Source of the DNA: Bacteroidetes bacterium ADurb.Bin145
GTDB lineage: Bacteria > Bacteroidota > Bacteroidia > Bacteroidales > VadinHA17
DNA: 64,000 nt
Reading direction: 5' to 3'
NCBI GenBank assembly: GCA_002070505.1
Contig: MWDJ01000009.1
Coordinates: 28,984-92,983 of the forward strand
Positions 54,631-63,889 of this stretch are shown piece by piece. Under the pieces are notes generated by a model. It was not told the DNA's origin. It was given only the letters and a program-made list of their open reading frames with translations, and searched no databases. The position numbers and the translations under genes are program-made. Position 1 is the first letter of the stretch; each line of letters begins with the position of its first letter.

Positions 54631-54635
54631 GACTT

Positions 54636-55205
54636 TCACTTCCTTATAATTTCAATTACTCCTTTTTTATCGATTTTAATGACCGGCGAAGGCGAATTTT
54701 TTCGCCGGTCTTCCTGCCGGTATTTTACCACGTAATCTGCTTCTTTCAACAAGTCATGATCTATAGCGGAGAAATCAGACGGGAAGGGCTCCCCGCTTCT
54801 GTTTGCCGAGGTCGACACAAGCGGACGCCTTAAACGGGTAATCAACTCAGAACAAAAATCGTCCCGGCAAATCCTTATTCCGACGGAACCATCATCACTA
54901 CAAATCCCTGACGCAAGATTCTTTCCTTCCGGGTAAATTATCGTAAGCGGCGAATCCGATACTTCAATCAGGTCATAAGCTACAGAGGGCACCTCTCTTA
55001 CATACCTTTCAAGCATCGCCACACTATCTGCAAGAATGATCAGACTCTTACTTTCCCGACGCAGTTTTATCGTATTAATCCTCTCAACTGCTGATTGATT
55101 AGTGGCATCACAGCCAATACCCCAGATTGTATCTGTGGGATAAATGATAACACCTCCGTTCTTAAGGGTATTTAAAGCGTTCTTTATATCTTCATCAAAA
55201 AGCAT
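54636..55205 (-). CDS. L-threonylcarbamoyladenylate synthase (TsaC/YrdC-type)
   Basis: Makes threonylcarbamoyl-AMP from threonine, bicarbonate and ATP for the t6A modification of tRNAs at position 37. The 189-residue length matches the short YrdC/TsaC form without the Sua5 domain. Landmarks are GGVIIYPTDTIWGIGCDA, the KLRRESKSLIILADS segment with conserved basic residues, and RPLVSTSANRSGEP near the nucleotide site. It is preceded by a glycosyltransferase gene 8 bp upstream on the same strand. Confidence 0.9.
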   Translation of the reverse strand: MLFDEDIKNALNTLKNGGVIIYPTDTIWGIGCDATNQSAVERINTIKLRRESKSLIILADSVAMLERYVREVPSVAYDLIEVSDSPLTIIYPEGKNLASGICSDDGSVGIRICRDDFCSELITRLRRPLVSTSANRSGEPFPSDFSAIDHDLLKEADYVVKYRQEDRRKNSPSPVIKIDKKGVIEIIRK

Positions 55206-55213
55206 ATGCTGAT

Positions 55214-55978
55214 TTATTGATTTTTTGTCGTTATATAGAGATTTCTGAGCTTCGAATATTTAAGGAAACTTGACAATGCCGTAATTTTACAGAAGACGTA
55301 TCCCTTATAGCCATTCAAAAATCCTGCTTCCAATATATAAGACCTGAAAAACCTCCAGATCATGTGCAGGGGGCCGGCAAACGGACCGGCTTTCTTCCCT
55401 TTTTTAAAGTACGCATCAGCAGCAATCGTAGAGTAGCGATCCATTCTTTCCTTATGTTCCGTAAACGATGCATAATTCCAGTGAAGCAGGTCGCCCCTGA
55501 GCTTTTTCGTCCTGGCACCAGTATCAGGAATGAACTTATCGTGAGGATTAAACCCTGTCCATTTGCCTTTTGACCTGTCGAATAACCTCATATGCCTGTC
55601 GGGTACAAAGAGGGATTGTATCATCCACTTACCACAGTAATTATTCCGGCGGTAGAAATAGTAGCCGTCATACCCGATGCTGTTTTTTATTTTAAGGATT
55701 GATTCCCTTAACTCATCACTTAGCGCTTCGTCAGCATCAAGAGACAGGACATATCTGTTTTTTGCCTGTGAAACTGCATAATTCTTCTGCTCCACATAAC
55801 CCTCAAATTTGTGCTTTATAAACCTTGTATTGTACCGGTTACAGATGATTTCAGTTGAATCAGTCGAAAATGAATCAACTACAACGATCTCATCTGCAAT
55901 ATCCTTTAATGATTTGAGGCATTTTTCAATATAAGATTCTTCATTAAATGTTATAATAACCGCGGATATTTCAGACAT
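55214..55978 (-). CDS. Family 2 glycosyltransferase (lipopolysaccharide core type)
   Basis: Cytoplasmic inverting glycosyltransferase of 254 residues from the ATG at 55978; an in-frame ATG at 56008 adds a basic stretch and is less likely. The GT-A fold starts SAVIITFNEESYIEKCL, IVVVDSFSTD is the nucleotide-binding segment, and LSLDADEALSDELRE carries the metal-binding DxD. The conserved RLFDRSKGKWTG and LHWNYAS segments resemble the WaaE/KdtX group that adds sugars to the lipopolysaccharide core. It lies 8 bp before the tsaC-like gene. Confidence 0.87.
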   Translation of the reverse strand: MSEISAVIITFNEESYIEKCLKSLKDIADEIVVVDSFSTDSTEIICNRYNTRFIKHKFEGYVEQKNYAVSQAKNRYVLSLDADEALSDELRESILKIKNSIGYDGYYFYRRNNYCGKWMIQSLFVPDRHMRLFDRSKGKWTGFNPHDKFIPDTGARTKKLRGDLLHWNYASFTEHKERMDRYSTIAADAYFKKGKKAGPFAGPLHMIWRFFRSYILEAGFLNGYKGYVFCKITALSSFLKYSKLRNLYITTKNQ

Positions 55979-56000
55979 TTTTTGTATCTTTAATAGTTTA

Positions 56001-56015
56001 GGCCTCACTGAGGCC
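56001..56015. repeat. Short perfect palindrome
   Basis: GGCCTCA-C-TGAGGCC is a 7-bp perfect stem with one loop base, between the dapL end and the glycosyltransferase start. No T run follows, so I do not call it a terminator. Confidence 0.5.
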
Positions 56016-56070
56016 CTGAAACAGCAAGCCGGAAGCAGAAATCAGGCAGCCGGCAGATATTGACCTGAAT

Positions 56071-57306
56071 TTAAAATTTAAGCTTAAGCTTTTTTATCCT
56101 TCTCTTCATCTCGTCAATTACTTGTCTTTCCTTCCCGATGTCCTCTGCTTCGAAAGTAACTGAGAATCTGACATATTTTCCGGCATCATCCCATGGAACT
56201 GTTGATATGAGGGATTCCTTTATGAGAAATTCGGAGAATTCGGATGCAGTATTGAACACTTTTCCATCCTCTGTTCCTGATGGAGCTTTCACATAGCAGT
56301 AGAAAGACCCTTTTGGTTTCTTTGTCCTGAATCCTGTCTCGTTAAGGGCATCAACAAGAAGATCGAATCTCCTGGAGTATTTTGAGATTGTTTTTTCTGT
56401 AATGCTTGTATTATTGAATGCTTTTATGCCGGCTTTCTGGATTGCCCTGAACTGGCCGGAATCGGTATTGTCCTTAACAGTCGCATAGGCTTTTACAGCC
56501 TTGCTGTTACCGCATACAAAACCTATTCTCCAGCCGGTCATGTTGAAGGCTTTCGAGAGGGAATGGACTTCAATCGCGACATCCATTGCACCTTCGATTG
56601 ACATCAGGCTAAGAGGTTTGTATCCATCATATGTAAGAGCGCCATATGCTGCATCATGAATTACTATGACATTGTTCTTCAAGGCAAAATCGACTGCATG
56701 CCTGAAGAATTCCCGGGTTGCTACTGCTCCTGTAGGATTGTTAGGGTAGTTGATATATAGAAGCTTTGCTTTTTTCAGAACAGCCGGAGGCACTGAATCC
56801 AGGTCAGGCAGGAAATCATTTGATTCAAGCAGAGGCAGGTTGTATACTTCTCCTCCAAGATATCTTGTATAGGTTGCGGTGACAGGGTATCCCGGAACAG
56901 TTGTAAGCAGCAGATCGCCTGGATTAATGAAGCAGATGGGGAGCATAGCAAGTACAGGTTTGGATCCTATTCCGTGTATTATGTTTTCAGAAGGGACAAG
57001 ACCTTTCACTCCATAGACCTTTTCGAGGTATCCGGCTGCAGCTTCCTGGAATTCGGGAATGCCATTGTCGGAATACCACCTGTTTTCAGGTTTGCCTGCT
57101 TCTTCAGCCAGTGTCTTTACGACAATTTCATCAGCAGGCCAGTCAGGTTCGCCAACACCCATATCGATAAGAGACAGTTCCGGATGTGCTTTTCTGGCTG
57201 CTGCCTTAGCTCTTTTGATCAGTTCGAACTTGTATATTACCGTCGATTTTCCAAAGCTTGCGCCTCCAAGCCTTTCCGAAATCTTGTCATCAAAAAAATC
57301 ATTCAT
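56071..57306 (-). CDS. dapL: LL-diaminopimelate aminotransferase
   Basis: PLP enzyme that converts tetrahydrodipicolinate directly to LL-diaminopimelate for lysine and peptidoglycan synthesis. At 411 residues it has the family length. SLIDMGVGEPDWPADE is the N-terminal signature, YPNNPTGA binds the substrate carboxylate, IHDAAYGAL carries the Asp that pairs with the PLP nitrogen, and SLSKAFNMTGWRIG holds the PLP Lys252. The C-terminal KYVRFSVTFEAED has the second carboxylate Arg. A -7 promoter element lies 30 bp before the ATG. The other lysine genes are not adjacent. Confidence 0.92.
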   Translation of the reverse strand: MNDFFDDKISERLGGASFGKSTVIYKFELIKRAKAAARKAHPELSLIDMGVGEPDWPADEIVVKTLAEEAGKPENRWYSDNGIPEFQEAAAGYLEKVYGVKGLVPSENIIHGIGSKPVLAMLPICFINPGDLLLTTVPGYPVTATYTRYLGGEVYNLPLLESNDFLPDLDSVPPAVLKKAKLLYINYPNNPTGAVATREFFRHAVDFALKNNVIVIHDAAYGALTYDGYKPLSLMSIEGAMDVAIEVHSLSKAFNMTGWRIGFVCGNSKAVKAYATVKDNTDSGQFRAIQKAGIKAFNNTSITEKTISKYSRRFDLLVDALNETGFRTKKPKGSFYCYVKAPSGTEDGKVFNTASEFSEFLIKESLISTVPWDDAGKYVRFSVTFEAEDIGKERQVIDEMKRRIKKLKLKF

Positions 57307-57336
57307 CCTGGTCCTGTACTTAAAATTTTAATGGGG

Positions 57337-57344
57337 CAAATGTA
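57337..57344 (-). promoter_or_regulatory. Promoter -7 element of dapL
   Basis: TACATTTG (57344-57337) on the minus strand matches TAnnTTTG; the -33 region reads TTAT. Located 30 bp before the dapL ATG. Confidence 0.5.
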
Positions 57345-57379
57345 ATAAAAGTAGAAGGTATAAATAAATATATATTCCC

Positions 57380-57410
57380 TTTCATTCTTCACAAAAGAAG
57401 ATTAAATTTG
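57380..57410 (+). promoter_or_regulatory. Promoter of the unknown gene at 57484
   Basis: TTTC (57380-57383), 19 bp, then TAAATTTG (57403-57410). It supports the start at 57484, giving a leader of about 65 bases. Confidence 0.5.
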
Positions 57411-57483
57411 ATATAGGTTTTATTCTCAGTTCTTTTTTTTGTTTCTCCTCAGGAAGTATATTTTTCACCTAAAACATATTCCT

Positions 57484-58248
57484 ATGAGCAAATACGTCTA
57501 TTTAACAAGTACTCCCGAAGCTCTTGTGGCTTCGATGCTTCCCCCGGATGGATTTGGAATGTATCTCTCGACAGGGACCAAAAAGAGAAACAAAGGTCAG
57601 ACGATCTTTTTTGAAGTCGATCTCGGCAAAATAGAGGACATAATCGATGTAGACAGTCTGGAAAAGCGTTGTGTTGCCAAGGAGGATGGAAGCCCAAAGA
57701 GTTCTGTTTACCTTTCGGTATACCGTACTCTTGAGATGGTTCCTCTTCCGGCTTTGAAGAGCCTGTACCTGACTACCGACCATGGTTGTGTTCTTGAATT
57801 GAAGCAGGCCGCTTATGATAAAAACAAGGAAGCGGCAAATGAACTTCATCTCTATCAGGAATTGTCTCCGGTAAATCCTCTTGTAGCAAGCGGCCTGGCC
57901 CCTTCTCAGTTTCTGAAGAGACTGACAGACGGTTCGACACCTATAGTACTTCCTAAGCTGTTTTTCGTTGATCTGAAGCTTGGGGAACTCGCAACAAATC
58001 CTCTAAGCGGTTCAGCAGAACACCTGCCTTATCCAAACATCGGGCATCTGAGGGACTGTCTTGAAATACTCAAGGGCGAATATGAAAAGCATATGAAGAC
58101 AGTCCAGAGGATATTTTCAGGCACCCTTCTTTACAGGACAATTGAAAGCGGATTCTATGTAGGGTCAAAGGATGAAATTCTTTTCTATCCATATCCGGAT
58201 ATGAAACAGCTCGAAGATATCAATTACGAATTCTTCAGAGAAATTTAA
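57484..58248 (+). CDS. Conserved protein of unknown function
   Basis: I do not recognise this gene. From the ATG at 57484 it encodes 254 residues with no signal peptide, membrane helix or repeat; a possible earlier ATG at 57439 would add a Phe/His-rich stretch without signal character. It starts SKYVYLTSTPEALVASMLPP and is rich in Leu, Lys and Glu. It contains GFGMYLSTGTKKRNKGQ, a helical TTDHGCVLELKQAAYDKN stretch, and a Tyr/Pro-rich C-terminus (EILFYPYPDMKQLEDI). It has its own promoter and lies just upstream of hppA, whose promoter is separate. Likely a cytoplasmic protein restricted to the phylum. Confidence 0.75.
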   Translation: MSKYVYLTSTPEALVASMLPPDGFGMYLSTGTKKRNKGQTIFFEVDLGKIEDIIDVDSLEKRCVAKEDGSPKSSVYLSVYRTLEMVPLPALKSLYLTTDHGCVLELKQAAYDKNKEAANELHLYQELSPVNPLVASGLAPSQFLKRLTDGSTPIVLPKLFFVDLKLGELATNPLSGSAEHLPYPNIGHLRDCLEILKGEYEKHMKTVQRIFSGTLLYRTIESGFYVGSKDEILFYPYPDMKQLEDINYEFFREI

Positions 58249-58357
58249 AAATCATCAATGCGCTTGTTTATCCCGGGATTAATGATTTTGTTAATCTCAA
58301 CATGGTATTCTTGTGAATGATTAACATCAATAGTCCAATAATCATATCTTTTTTTCA

Positions 58358-58388
58358 TTTGCATAAATGAAAAACAAGATTACTTTTG
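58358..58388 (+). promoter_or_regulatory. Promoter of hppA
   Basis: TTTG (58358-58361), exactly 19 bp, then TACTTTTG (58381-58388): a perfect consensus match. The ATG is 54 bp further on. Confidence 0.78.
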
Positions 58389-58442
58389 TAGCGGAATTTT
58401 TTTCCGGTTAGAAACCCATAATTTTAATTAAAAATTCAGATC

Positions 58443-60734
58443 ATGATAAGTAGTATTTTTTGGATTGTTCCCATCTCAGCGCTCTGTGCCCTGCTCTTCG
58501 CCTGGATATTTTACAGAAGTATGAAGGCTCAGGAAGAGGGTACTGACAGAATGAAAGAGATTGCTGCCTATGTAAGAGAAGGCGCCATGGCTTACCTGAA
58601 ACGCCAGTATTCAGTTGTAATCAAAGTGTTTGGTATACTTGTTGTCCTGCTGGCAATACTCGCATATTTTGGTATTCAGAATCCTTTTGTACCCGTTGCG
58701 TTCCTTACCGGTGGATTTTTCTCCGGACTGTGCGGTTATCTGGGAATGAAGACCGCTACCTTTGCTTCAAACAGAACTGCATGGGCTGCTTCAAAATCGC
58801 TGAACAAGGGATTGCAGGTGGCTTTGAGAAGTGGTGCCGTAATGGGCCTCGTTGTTGTAGGTTTCGGACTTCTCGACATAGCACTCTGGTTCCTTATTCT
58901 TAACGGATGGGTATTTACCCCTGAGCATATGAAGAATGGAATGGATTTTCTGGGACTTACATTCGTTCATGCCGGTACTACTGACCATGAGAAACTCATT
59001 GAGATAACCGCAGTTATGCTTACATTCGGAATGGGTGCCTCTACTCAGGCTCTCTTTGCCCGTGTAGGTGGTGGTATATTTACAAAAGCTGCCGACGTTG
59101 GTGCTGACCTTGTTGGAAAAGTTGAAGCTGGTATACCTGAAGACGACCCTCGTAACCCTGCAACTATAGCTGATAATGTTGGTGATAATGTAGGTGATGT
59201 CGCCGGAATGGGAGCAGACCTTTATGAATCATACGCCGGATCAATTCTTTCCACTGCTGCACTTGGAGCAGCGTTACCGGCAGTCACAGGTGACCTTCAG
59301 TTGAAAGCAGTGATTGCCCCGATGCTTGTTTCTGCAATAGGTATATTGTTATCGATAGCAGGCGTTTATCTGGTACGTACAAAAGAATCTGCGACTCCTA
59401 AAGCACTGCTACGTGCCCTGCTCCTCGGAACAGGCGGCAGTTCAGCACTTATACTTGTTGTTTTAGCTGTCCTGGCTGCTTTAGACTGGATCACATGGGG
59501 CGTTTTCGGTGCAGCTGTTTCAGGTTTGGTCGCCGGAGTTATTATAGGACAGGCTACTGAGTATTTTACATCAGACGGCAACAAACCAACCCAGGGAATA
59601 GCCAAACAGGCTCAGCAGGGACCGGCAACAGTTATAATCGAAGGGATGGCTGTTGGAATGTTCTCAACATGGATCCCGGTTGTTACAATAGTTCTTGGTA
59701 TTATCGCCGCCTATGGTTTTGCAGGAGGCTTCCATAATTTCGCAATGGGCGTATACGGAATAGGTTTCGCTGCCGTAGGGATGCTCTCAACACTTGGTAT
59801 AACACTGGCTACTGATGCTTTCGGACCTATAGCTGATAATGCAGGAGGTAATGCAGAAATGTCGGAACTTCCCAAAGAAGTAAGGGAAAGAACAGACGCT
59901 CTTGACGGACTTGGCAACACAACAGCCGCAACCGGAAAAGGTTTTGCAATCGGTTCAGCCGCACTTACAGCTCTGGCTCTTATGGCTGCCTATATGGAAG
60001 AGGTAAGATTATGGCTCGGTAGACTTATTGATAAATCACCGGAAGGTTTTAAACAAATAGGCGATACATTGTTCTATAATTCTTCAGTACCGGCTGTAGC
60101 TGACGGGCAGAATGCTGTAAATATAACCTCCGCTACAATCAGGGATTTTACAGCTGCTTATGATATAACACTTTTCAATCCGATACTTCTCGGAGGTGTT
60201 TTCATCGGTGCAATGATGGCTTTCCTTTTCAGTGCAATGAGCATGAAAGCTGTTGGTCGCGCTGCAGGTAAGATGGTGGAAGAAGTAAGACGTCAGTTCC
60301 GTGAGATCCCCGGGATAATGGAAGGAAAGGCAAAACCGGAATACGCAAAATGTGTTGCAATTTCAACAGCAGGCGCTCAGAGTGAAATGCTCGTACCATC
60401 ACTGATGGCTATTGCAGTTCCTCTTTTAGTTGGTATTATTTTCGGAGTACCCGGTGTAATAGGCCTTCTGGCCGGCGGGATGACCGCAGGATTTGTTCTC
60501 GCAAGTATGCTTAATAATGCAGGCGGAGCATGGGATAACGCCAAGAAATATATTGAAAGAGGTAACTATGGCGGCAAGAAAAGCGAACCTCATAAGGCTT
60601 CTGTCGTTGGCGATACAGTCGGTGATCCTTTCAAAGATACATCTGGCCCGGCTCTTAATATTCTTATAAAGCTTATGTCAATGGTGTCTGTCGTTCTTGC
60701 CGGACTGACAGTTGCATTCAGCATATTTGGTTAA
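58443..60734 (+). CDS. hppA: Membrane-bound ion-pumping inorganic pyrophosphatase
   Basis: Integral membrane pump of 763 residues with about 16 helices that uses pyrophosphate hydrolysis to move H+ and/or Na+ across the inner membrane. The catalytic loops are present: [40 protein letters not shown] and the C-terminal [38 protein letters not shown] has Ala at the position where potassium-independent enzymes have Lys, so this is predicted to be a K+-dependent form, as many Na+-pumping ones are. It has its own strong promoter and a terminator, so it is a monocistronic gene. Confidence 0.96.
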   Translation: MISSIFWIVPISALCALLFAWIFYRSMKAQEEGTDRMKEIAAYVREGAMAYLKRQYSVVIKVFGILVVLLAILAYFGIQNPFVPVAFLTGGFFSGLCGYLGMKTATFASNRTAWAASKSLNKGLQVALRSGAVMGLVVVGFGLLDIALWFLILNGWVFTPEHMKNGMDFLGLTFVHAGTTDHEKLIEITAVMLTFGMGASTQALFARVGGGIFTKAADVGADLVGKVEAGIPEDDPRNPATIADNVGDNVGDVAGMGADLYESYAGSILSTAALGAALPAVTGDLQLKAVIAPMLVSAIGILLSIAGVYLVRTKESATPKALLRALLLGTGGSSALILVVLAVLAALDWITWGVFGAAVSGLVAGVIIGQATEYFTSDGNKPTQGIAKQAQQGPATVIIEGMAVGMFSTWIPVVTIVLGIIAAYGFAGGFHNFAMGVYGIGFAAVGMLSTLGITLATDAFGPIADNAGGNAEMSELPKEVRERTDALDGLGNTTAATGKGFAIGSAALTALALMAAYMEEVRLWLGRLIDKSPEGFKQIGDTLFYNSSVPAVADGQNAVNITSATIRDFTAAYDITLFNPILLGGVFIGAMMAFLFSAMSMKAVGRAAGKMVEEVRRQFREIPGIMEGKAKPEYAKCVAISTAGAQSEMLVPSLMAIAVPLLVGIIFGVPGVIGLLAGGMTAGFVLASMLNNAGGAWDNAKKYIERGNYGGKKSEPHKASVVGDTVGDPFKDTSGPALNILIKLMSMVSVVLAGLTVAFSIFG

Positions 60735-60753
60735 CAGAATATATTTTACACTT

Positions 60754-60794
60754 AAAAATCCCTTCTATGCTATTGCAGTGAAGGGATTTTTTTT
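60754..60794 (+). terminator. Rho-independent terminator of hppA
   Basis: AAAAATCCCTTC (60754-60765) and GAAGGGATTTTT (60780-60791) form a 12-bp perfect stem with a 14-base loop, followed by a run of T residues. It lies 20 bp after the hppA stop. Confidence 0.9.
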
Positions 60795-60848
60795 GTCAGC
60801 CGCGGCCGGAGCCTGGACAGGATAATATATTCATGTATCCATTTTATG

Positions 60849-60856
60849 TATTTTTG
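60849..60856 (+). promoter_or_regulatory. Promoter -7 element of the dehydratase gene
   Basis: TATTTTTG at 60849-60856 fits TAnnTTTG and lies 15 bp before the ATG at 60872; -33 is not clear, so the leader would be very short. Confidence 0.4.
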
Positions 60857-60871
60857 TAATAAAACTATCCG

Positions 60872-61828
60872 ATGCAACTCCCTTCATTGGCAGATATTCA
60901 ATGCGCCCATAACCGTATCAGGCCGTTTATTCACAGAACTCCTGTAATGACATCCAGCCAGATGAATTCGATTTTCGGCTGTGAACTTTTTTTCAAATGT
61001 GAGAATTTCCAGAAAGTGGGTGCATTTAAATACCGGGGAGCAACAAATGCCATACGTTGTCTGAATGATGATGAGAAGAAAAGGGGTGTAGTGACCCATT
61101 CTTCGGGTAACCATGCGGCAGCGCTCTCTCTGGCTGCAAAAATGAATGGTGTAAAAGCCCGCATCGTAATGCCTGAAAACGCCCCGGTTGTTAAGAAAAA
61201 TGCAGTTGCAGGCTATGGAGCCGATATAACCTTCTGCAAACCCACTCTTCAGTCACGCGAGGAAACGACGGGCATGATAATCGGGGAAACAGGTGCAGTG
61301 CTGATCCATCCCTATAATAATTTCAATGTAATCTGCGGACAGGGTACTGCCGCTCTGGAACTTCTTGAGGATATAGCCGATCTGGATATAGTCATTGCGC
61401 CAATAGGCGGCGGAGGACTTATGAGCGGCACATCAACTGCTGTTAAAGCAATAAATGACAGGATAAAAGTAATCGGGGCGGAACCGCTGAATGCAAATGA
61501 CGCCTGGCAGTCATTCACCACAGGCAGACTGGTGCCTTCAAATAATCCGAAAACGGTTGCAGACGGCTTGCTGACTTCTCTGTGTGAATTGACTTTCTCG
61601 ATAATCAGGAAGAATGTTGACGAGATACTCACGATTACCGAAGAATCAATTATTGAATGCATGCTGCTTGTATGGGAGAGAATGAAAATAATTATTGAAC
61701 CCTCTTCAGCAACTGTGCTTGCAGTTATAAAGGAAAATCCCGATAAGTTCAGAGGGAGGAAAACCGGGCTTATGATAAGCGGGGGAAATGTAGATTTCCG
61801 GAAACTACCTTTCAGTCAGCAAGTTTGA
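60872..61828 (+). CDS. Threonine/serine dehydratase or serine racemase, fold type II
   Basis: Cytoplasmic PLP enzyme of 318 residues in the threonine dehydratase/serine racemase group. The PLP Lys53 lies in KVGAFKYRGA, SSGNHAAALSLAAK binds the substrate, and PIGGGGLMSG binds the PLP phosphate. There is no C-terminal ACT regulatory domain, so it is not the isoleucine-biosynthetic, feedback-regulated form; degradation of threonine/serine or racemisation is more likely. It converges on the EEP gene, whose 3' end overlaps by 17 bp. Confidence 0.88.
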   Translation: MQLPSLADIQCAHNRIRPFIHRTPVMTSSQMNSIFGCELFFKCENFQKVGAFKYRGATNAIRCLNDDEKKRGVVTHSSGNHAAALSLAAKMNGVKARIVMPENAPVVKKNAVAGYGADITFCKPTLQSREETTGMIIGETGAVLIHPYNNFNVICGQGTAALELLEDIADLDIVIAPIGGGGLMSGTSTAVKAINDRIKVIGAEPLNANDAWQSFTTGRLVPSNNPKTVADGLLTSLCELTFSIIRKNVDEILTITEESIIECMLLVWERMKIIIEPSSATVLAVIKENPDKFRGRKTGLMISGGNVDFRKLPFSQQV

Positions 61829-62891
61829 AATAAGCTGCAACAGGATAATGATCCGAGAATTTTACTTTCAGAATGTCAAAGTAATCACAGTCAAGTGATT
61901 CGTCATATAGGATATAATCTATCCTGTTGGCCGGATAGTTTCCCCTGTAAGTAAATCCAGCACCGTAACCGGAATCGACAAATGAATCCTTAAGACCTTT
62001 ACGGATCTTTCTGTATGAGAATGATACGGGCGTATCATTAAAGTCACCGGCAACAATTACCGGATATTTGGAAAGATCCATCTGCGCCTTGACTGCAGCA
62101 GCCTGACGAGCCCTCCTTACAAATCCCTGCTTGAGACTTACCGAGAGGTTCTTCACGGTATTAAAGGTCTCCTTGTTATTTGTTGAGGTCATTTCCTCCA
62201 GGAAGGAATTCTCCATTCTTCTCAGTCTGAAGGATTGCAGATGGTTGTTGAAGATCCTGAAAGTATCTTTTTTAATAAGGACATCGGTGAAAATTGACAG
62301 GCTTGACGAATTCGGATGAATTATTTCGCCTCTCCTGATTATTGGGAAATGGCTGTAGGTAATTATTCCGTAATAATTGTTTCTTCCGGATTTTATAAGT
62401 TTTACATGAGAATAATAGGATCCTCCCAGAGCCTTCCTGATCTCAGATTCTTTCTGGTCCGGGTCTCCTGTAAGATAGAACTCCTGAAGGCAAAGAATAT
62501 CAGGTTTTTGTTCCCTGAGAAATTCGATCACCTTTTTCTCTGAGCTTGCATTGCGTTTCTCATAATTATCGAACAGCCTTACATTATAACTCATTACTTT
62601 GAAGGTCCCGTCTTTTTTCCCCGGGAATCTGCTGAACCTGATATAATTGGAGAAGTGACTGAATCCGATACCAATTACCACGATTGATATTATTGCTTCA
62701 TATCTTAGAAGGACGGCCCAGATTAAAACAAGTAAAACATTTACAAGCAGCAGGTAGGGATAGGCAAGTCCGAAAAATGCAGGCAGGGCAAATGACTCCG
62801 GACTGATATGGACAGCGAGATAGGATATCAGCAGGGATAATGCAAATATTCCATTTACTGTAAGCAGGATCTTATAGAAGAACTTTTTCAA
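61812..62891 (-). CDS. Membrane-anchored endonuclease/exonuclease/phosphatase family protein
   Basis: Membrane-bound phosphohydrolase of 359 residues. The N-terminal 85 residues hold two or three hydrophobic helices (ILLTVNGIFALSLLISYLAV, VNVLLVLIWAVLLRY). The catalytic domain follows with the EEP motifs VMSYNVRLFDN, CLQEFY (metal-binding Glu), VAGDFNDTPVS (Asp and Asn) and KFSDHYPVAAYF (catalytic His). The catalytic face is probably cytoplasmic or periplasmic, depending on helix count. Substrates of such proteins range from DNA to sphingolipids and phosphoinositides and cannot be set here. It lies in a minus-strand run behind the rhomboid genes. Confidence 0.87.
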   Translation of the reverse strand: MKKFFYKILLTVNGIFALSLLISYLAVHISPESFALPAFFGLAYPYLLLVNVLLVLIWAVLLRYEAIISIVVIGIGFSHFSNYIRFSRFPGKKDGTFKVMSYNVRLFDNYEKRNASSEKKVIEFLREQKPDILCLQEFYLTGDPDQKESEIRKALGGSYYSHVKLIKSGRNNYYGIITYSHFPIIRRGEIIHPNSSSLSIFTDVLIKKDTFRIFNNHLQSFRLRRMENSFLEEMTSTNNKETFNTVKNLSVSLKQGFVRRARQAAAVKAQMDLSKYPVIVAGDFNDTPVSFSYRKIRKGLKDSFVDSGYGAGFTYRGNYPANRIDYILYDESLDCDYFDILKVKFSDHYPVAAYFKLAD

Positions 62892-63001
62892 ACAAGCCTA
62901 TTTTGATACGAAGTTACCCTTATTACGGGGGAAATATTCCGGGGAACCAGGTTTTTTGATCAGATGCTGCTTCATGTAAATCAATTGAATTATTCCTGTG
63001 A

Positions 63002-63889
63002 TTAATTTTTTTTCTGGCTTTCACTGAAAAGCAACTCTTTTTCCTCTTTTGTAAGACTGTCGTAACCACCTTTTGATATTTTATCAAGTATCTGATTGAT
63101 CCTTGCCTGGCGATCGGCTTTTACCTTATTATAATCATAATCCGTTACTGGCTTTTTATAGCTTACCTTCAGTTTTTTCCCCGGTTTGAATAAAGTGGCA
63201 AAGAAATCGATTATCTTATTGAATCCCTTTCCTATATCACGACCTTTTCTCAGGTTCAGCATATAAAGGAACCCAAAGATTGCTCCTCCGATATGTGCCA
63301 GTTTACCTCCTGAATTAACCGAGAAATCCATGAATGATGTAAGAATGAATATTGCCAGTGCAACATATTTGATCCTAATTCTTCCGATGAGGAAAAAAAC
63401 AATTGCATAATCAGGGACATAAACTGCTGTTGCAATCACTACTGCCATGACTGATGCCGAGGCCCCTATTGCAACAGAATCTGAAACCATTCCCGTGAAT
63501 GCCGGGAAAATATTGAAAGAAGCAACATAGACTATAGCTCCGCTTATTCCTCCAAGGAGGTAAACAGCCACAAGCTTTCTCTGGTCAAGATATTCAAGAA
63601 ATATCTTTCCAAACCAGAAAAGCCATAACATATTGAATAAAATATGCCAGATATCCTTATGAGTGAACATATAGGTTACAAGGGTCCAGGGTCTTACAAG
63701 GAATTTATTGAGTGAAGCGGGAATAGCTAACAGATCAAGAAGTGTGGATTCAATATCCGGATTATCGAAAAGGAAGCTGAGAATTGCAAAGATCAGAAAA
63801 ACAAGAAAAACAAAAACATTAAAATAAATCAGCCTGGTAAGGGTATTTGCCGTACTGAAGTTTTTCTTTATATCGTTCCAGATATTCAT
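63002..63889 (-). CDS. Rhomboid-family intramembrane serine protease
   Basis: Integral membrane protease of 295 residues with six predicted helices. The family motifs are present: WHILFNMLWLFWFG in helix 2, GASASVMAV in helix 4 with the nucleophile Ser144, and LAHIGGAIFGFLY in helix 6 with the base His199. The C-terminal 75 residues are soluble and basic (KPGKKLKVSYKKP, ending SESQKKN). The ATG at 63889 overlaps the stop of the upstream rhomboid gene as TGATG, so translation is coupled. A TTG codon one position earlier is an unlikely start. Confidence 0.92.
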   Translation of the reverse strand: MNIWNDIKKNFSTANTLTRLIYFNVFVFLVFLIFAILSFLFDNPDIESTLLDLLAIPASLNKFLVRPWTLVTYMFTHKDIWHILFNMLWLFWFGKIFLEYLDQRKLVAVYLLGGISGAIVYVASFNIFPAFTGMVSDSVAIGASASVMAVVIATAVYVPDYAIVFFLIGRIRIKYVALAIFILTSFMDFSVNSGGKLAHIGGAIFGFLYMLNLRKGRDIGKGFNKIIDFFATLFKPGKKLKVSYKKPVTDYDYNKVKADRQARINQILDKISKGGYDSLTKEEKELLFSESQKKN

